From Cohnella hashimotonis (GTDB lineage Bacteria > Bacillota > Bacilli > Paenibacillales > Paenibacillaceae), in contig NZ_JAGRPV010000001.1 of NCBI RefSeq assembly GCF_030014955.1, positions 1,798,001 to 1,862,000 of the forward strand: a stretch of DNA of 64,000 bases, written 5' to 3'. The position numbers and the translations under genes are program-made. The first letter of the stretch is position 1. Each line of letters starts with the position of its first letter. Below the pieces are notes generated by a model. That model worked only from the letters and a program-made list of their open reading frames with translations, made no database searches and was not told the DNA's origin. Below are positions 61,185 to 64,000 of this stretch, piece after piece.

Positions 61185-62225
61185 ATGGCCTACATTTTAT
61201 CTCAACTGAACAAAACCGGCCTGCCGCCGCTGCTTGCAGGCATTGCCGACAAGACGCAATGGCTGGAGAAACGGACGCAGATCCGCAGGACCTGGCTGGA
61301 ATATATCGGGACGCTGCCGGAGCGGCCGCCTGCCCGCCTGCGGTACGTGTCCGCGACAGAGGAAGCGGGTTATACCCGTCATCGCGTCGAGTACGACACG
61401 GCATACGGGGATACGGTCCCCGCTTATCTGCTCGTGCCGGCCCCGCTTGCGGACGGCTCCCGCCCGTCATCGGGATATCCCGCCGTCATGGCGCTTCATC
61501 CGACCCATGAGATCGGCAAGGACGACATTGCGATCGTGCCGGGCAGGCCCAACCGCGGCTATGCCGTCGAGCTGGTCCTGCGCGGATATGTCGTGCTTGC
61601 GCCGGATGCGCTCACGGCCGGAGAACGTATTTATCCCGGCTATCCCGCTTTTGACAGCACCGCGTTCTATGAAGCGCATCCGGAATGGTCGACCGTCGCC
61701 AAAAATGCGACGGACCATATGCAGGGCATCGACGTCCTCGCGTCGCTCGCGTTCGTCGACCGGCGCGCGATCGGGGCGATCGGGCATTCCTTCGGCGGCT
61801 ACAATGCTTATTTTCTGGCGGGCCTGGACGATCGCATCCGCGCCGTCGTATCGAGCTGCGGCTTCAGCCCCTTCGCCGGCGATCCGCACCCGGACCATTG
61901 GGGCTACCGGTCGTATCCGTACACGCATATCCCGAAGGTGAGTGCCGACCTGCAGGAAGATCGGGTTCCGTTCGATTTCCACGAGATCGCAGCCCTGTGC
62001 GCGCCCGTGCCCTTTTTTAACTATGCGGGCCAGCAGGATGCCATCTTTCCGCACTGGCGCTCGGTCGCCGAAGGGATGGGGGAGCTGGCCAAGCTGTACG
62101 GCTTGCTGGGCCGCGAGGACCGGTTCCGGTTCTATCTCGGCGAGGGCAAGCACGATTTTCCCGAAGAGATCCGCTTGCTGGCATACCGCTTCTTGGATCG
62201 CTGGCTCAAGCAAGAAGGAGAATAA
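61185..62225 (+). CDS. Alpha/beta hydrolase (dienelactone hydrolase/acetyl esterase-like)
   Basis: 346 aa, with AAAGGAG before the start. It has the alpha/beta hydrolase fold: nucleophile elbow GHSFGGYNAY near residue 202, a likely catalytic Asp in GQQDAIFP near 282, and His in GEGKHDFP near 318. ALHPTHE near 105 may form the oxyanion hole. A 60-residue N-terminal helical extension precedes the core, as in acetyl xylan esterase-like and related carbohydrate esterases. No signal peptide. It is cotranscribed with the dehydrogenase 3 nt downstream. Confidence 0.78.
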   Translation: MAYILSQLNKTGLPPLLAGIADKTQWLEKRTQIRRTWLEYIGTLPERPPARLRYVSATEEAGYTRHRVEYDTAYGDTVPAYLLVPAPLADGSRPSSGYPAVMALHPTHEIGKDDIAIVPGRPNRGYAVELVLRGYVVLAPDALTAGERIYPGYPAFDSTAFYEAHPEWSTVAKNATDHMQGIDVLASLAFVDRRAIGAIGHSFGGYNAYFLAGLDDRIRAVVSSCGFSPFAGDPHPDHWGYRSYPYTHIPKVSADLQEDRVPFDFHEIAALCAPVPFFNYAGQQDAIFPHWRSVAEGMGELAKLYGLLGREDRFRFYLGEGKHDFPEEIRLLAYRFLDRWLKQEGE

Positions 62226-62228
62226 GCG

Positions 62229-63227
62229 ATGAATCCGCTAAAAATCGTCATGCTGCAAAGCCGTCATTTTACGGACCGCATCTTTAACGAAGCGCACTTG
62301 TCCCGAATCCGGCAGTTCGGCGAGTTGATCGTCAACGACAGCGTAGGCAATCCGACGCCCGAGCGGGCGGCAGAGTTGGCCGAAGGCGCGGATATGATCA
62401 TCACGTCATGGGGCTGCCCGCCGCTTGACGCGCAGGTCCTCGACCGCTGTCCGAAGCTCGGCATCGCCCTGCATGCGGCCGGCACGGTCAAGCCGATCGT
62501 AAGTCCGGCGCTGCAGGAGCGCGGCATCCGGGTCGGTACGGCGAACGAAGCGCTGGCCCGCGGCGTGGCGGAGACGGCGCTCGGTCTCGCCATCGTATCG
62601 CTCAAGAACATGTGGCAGCTGGCCCGCAACACGCGCGAAGGCGAGTGGGACAAGCAGCGGGAGCGCGTGCGCGAGCTTTACGAGGTCACCGTCGGCGTCA
62701 TTGGCGCAGGGCTGTCCGGCCGCCACTTGATCAAGCTGCTCCAGGCGTTCGAGGTTCGGGTGCTCGTGTACGACCCGTTCGTGAACGAAGCCGCGATCGC
62801 GGGCATGGGCGCCGAGAAGGTCGAGCTGGACGCGCTGCTCTCCGGCTCGGACGTCGTCTCGATTCATGCGCCGTCGATTCCGGAGACGGAGCGCATGATG
62901 AACGCGCGCACGCTCGGACTGATGAAGGAAGACGCGATTCTCATCAATACGGCCCGCGGCTCGCTCGTCGACGAGGAGGCGCTTGTCGCGGAGCTGCGCA
63001 AAGGACGGCTGTGGGCGTGCCTTGACGTCACGGACCCCGAGCCCCCTTGCGCCGATCATCCGTTCCGCTCGCTGCCCAACGTCACGCTGCTTCCGCATAT
63101 CGCCGGTGCCGAGAACAATGGCCTGCGCCGGATCGGCGCCTATATCGCGACCGAAGTCGAGCGATACGCCGTCGGCAAGCCGCTTCAGGGTGAAGTCGAC
63201 GTAACCCAGCTGTTCAGGTTGGCTTAG
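62229..63227 (+). CDS. D-isomer-specific 2-hydroxyacid dehydrogenase family protein
   Basis: 332 aa, with AAGGAG before the start. It has a split substrate domain and a central NAD domain. The NAD loop GVIGAGLSGRHLI is near residue 156, followed by YDPFVNEA. The catalytic triad is suggested by Arg in NTARGSLVDE near 240, Glu in LDVTDPEPP near 266 and His in LLPHIAGAEN near 289. Such enzymes reduce 2-keto acids or oxidise 2-hydroxy acids. The substrate is unknown; the esterase partner and neighbouring regulator suggest sugar or plant-derived acid metabolism. Confidence 0.87.
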   Translation: MNPLKIVMLQSRHFTDRIFNEAHLSRIRQFGELIVNDSVGNPTPERAAELAEGADMIITSWGCPPLDAQVLDRCPKLGIALHAAGTVKPIVSPALQERGIRVGTANEALARGVAETALGLAIVSLKNMWQLARNTREGEWDKQRERVRELYEVTVGVIGAGLSGRHLIKLLQAFEVRVLVYDPFVNEAAIAGMGAEKVELDALLSGSDVVSIHAPSIPETERMMNARTLGLMKEDAILINTARGSLVDEEALVAELRKGRLWACLDVTDPEPPCADHPFRSLPNVTLLPHIAGAENNGLRRIGAYIATEVERYAVGKPLQGEVDVTQLFRLA

Positions 63228-63233
63228 GTCGTG

Positions 63234-63315
63234 TTGACACTGCGCGAAGCGCGCAACTAAGATAAGAAGAACATCGGATTCCGACTCGCCCGCGGGTACG
63301 CGAATCCTTTTTATT
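63234..63315 (+). promoter_or_regulatory. Promoter, operator-like palindrome and leader hairpin
   Basis: TTGACA (63234-63239), an 18-nt spacer and TAAGAT (63258-63263) precede the GntR-type gene. The spacer contains the palindrome TGCGCG-AAG-CGCGCA (63241-63255). Downstream, GGATTC (63276-63281) and GAATCC (63302-63307) with TTTTTATTT form a weak terminator-like hairpin in the leader, which could end the upstream operon or attenuate this one. Confidence 0.45.
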
Positions 63316-63340
63316 TCTTAGAGGCGGTTGGGAGAGAGTT

Positions 63341-64000
63341 ATGAAAACGAAGCAAAGCCGCAAAACGTTCCGGATCCGCCAGGACGAGATGCTGAGCCGC
63401 CTGAGGCAGGACATCCTCGAGGGCGTTCGCAAGCCGGGGGAGTTCCTTCCTTCGGAGAAGGATTTGTCGGACCGGTTTGCGCTTAGCAATAAAATCGTAC
63501 GGGACGTGCTGGCCGAGCTGGCCGCGGAAGGCCTGATCGAAAAAAAGCCGCGGATCGGCAGCGTCGTCTCGCAGCGCAGCGAGCCGGAACGCATCGTCTT
63601 GAAGCTCGGCCACCACGGATCGACGCTCCGGGAGACGGAGCTGAAGGCGCTGCTGTCGAGCTTCGAGGCGCGGTATCCGCACATCCGCGTGCAGGACGTT
63701 ACGCTGCCGGGCCACGATCCGATCGCGCTGAAGCCGTACTTGGAACATGGACTGGTCGACGTGATCACGCTCAACGATGCCGAGCTTCGGACCTTCCGGG
63801 AAACGGGAGATGCGGACGGGCTGCTGCCGCTGGTAGGGGAGCCGGAGTGCTACCCTTTTTTAACCGGCGCGATGACGGCCGGCGGCACGCTGTTAGCGAG
63901 GCCGTTTACGTTCAGTCCGACGATTTTGTGTTACAACCGCGAGCATTTCCGCGAGCGCGAGATGTGGGAGCCAGACAGCGGTTGGGGCTGGGACGAGCTG
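63341..64000 (+). CDS. GntR regulator fused to a solute-binding-protein domain (partial)
   Basis: 220 codons are visible and the frame stays open to the right edge. ATG start behind GGGAGAG. The N-terminal winged helix (about 14-85) has RQDILEGVRKPGEFLPSEKDL and a recognition helix in LSNKIVRDVLAELAAEG. From about residue 88 the sequence changes to a family 1 solute-binding fold: ETELKALLSSFEARYPHIRVQ, a lobe-1 strand DVITLNDAEL, and RPFTFSPTILCYNREHF. No signal peptide, so the binding domain would sense a sugar in the cytoplasm and control DNA binding. It probably regulates transport genes beyond the window. Confidence 0.8.
   Translation, partial: MKTKQSRKTFRIRQDEMLSRLRQDILEGVRKPGEFLPSEKDLSDRFALSNKIVRDVLAELAAEGLIEKKPRIGSVVSQRSEPERIVLKLGHHGSTLRETELKALLSSFEARYPHIRVQDVTLPGHDPIALKPYLEHGLVDVITLNDAELRTFRETGDADGLLPLVGEPECYPFLTGAMTAGGTLLARPFTFSPTILCYNREHFREREMWEPDSGWGWDEL

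Overview
The window is a high-GC stretch of a spore-forming Firmicute, most likely Paenibacillaceae (Cohnella or Paenibacillus type). The reasons are SpoVR, two GerA-type germinant receptor operons, a YesMN-type two-component system beside a sugar ABC transporter without its own ATPase, CBO0543-family membrane proteins, and strong AGGAGG-like ribosome binding sites with frequent GTG and TTG starts. I see no rRNA, tRNA, IS element, prophage or CRISPR array.

Region 1 (1-9350) is a D-apiose locus. Five same-strand genes match the oxidative route known from the literature: D-apiose dehydrogenase (ApsD), apionolactonase (ApnL), apionate oxidoisomerase (ApnO), 3-oxo-isoapionate kinase (OiaK) and a RuBisCO-like protein that acts on 3-oxo-isoapionate 4-phosphate. 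Nine tandem 51-bp units, each a hairpin, separate this operon from a GntR/FCD regulator and a GH140 apiosidase-type hydrolase. Region 2 (9400-12940) holds a MATE transporter, a stress-type short-chain dehydrogenase and a divergent nucleoside hydrolase-like protein.

Region 3 (12931-23852) is a carbohydrate uptake cluster: a YesN/YesM response regulator and kinase divergent from a binding lipoprotein and two permeases, then a GH29 fucosidase, a Gfo/Idh/MocA oxidoreductase and a GH95 enzyme. Apiose, fucose and L-galactose all occur in plant rhamnogalacturonan II, so regions 1 and 3 may serve the same kind of substrate. SpoVR follows on the opposite strand.

Region 4 (25649-37923) is a long tellurite-resistance-type (ter) stress operon: TerB, three TerD, a TerA-like protein and TerC, then a biosynthetic module (CitE-like lyase, two phosphoribosyltransferase-type proteins, HAD phosphatase, ATP-grasp) and an XpaC-like/TelA pair. 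Seven of its 13 genes appear to start with TTG.

Region 5 (38000-47764) has a small membrane peptide, an ECF sigma factor with its probable anti-sigma and a self-type promoter, a short UvrC-like protein without the second nuclease domain, a HelD-like helicase, RecQ, a nuclease-fold/winged-helix protein behind an attenuator-like leader, and two membrane proteins.

Region 6 (47900-58309) carries two complete GerA/GerB/GerC-type operons, separated by a phospholipase D-type lipoprotein, a hydroxypyruvate isomerase-like enzyme and a CBO0543 pair. Region 7 (58415-64000) holds a double class II aldolase protein, agmatine deiminase, and an esterase/2-hydroxyacid dehydrogenase operon with a symmetric promoter. 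A GntR regulator fused to a solute-binding domain runs off the right edge.

Functions come from reading motifs and gene order; no database search was possible.
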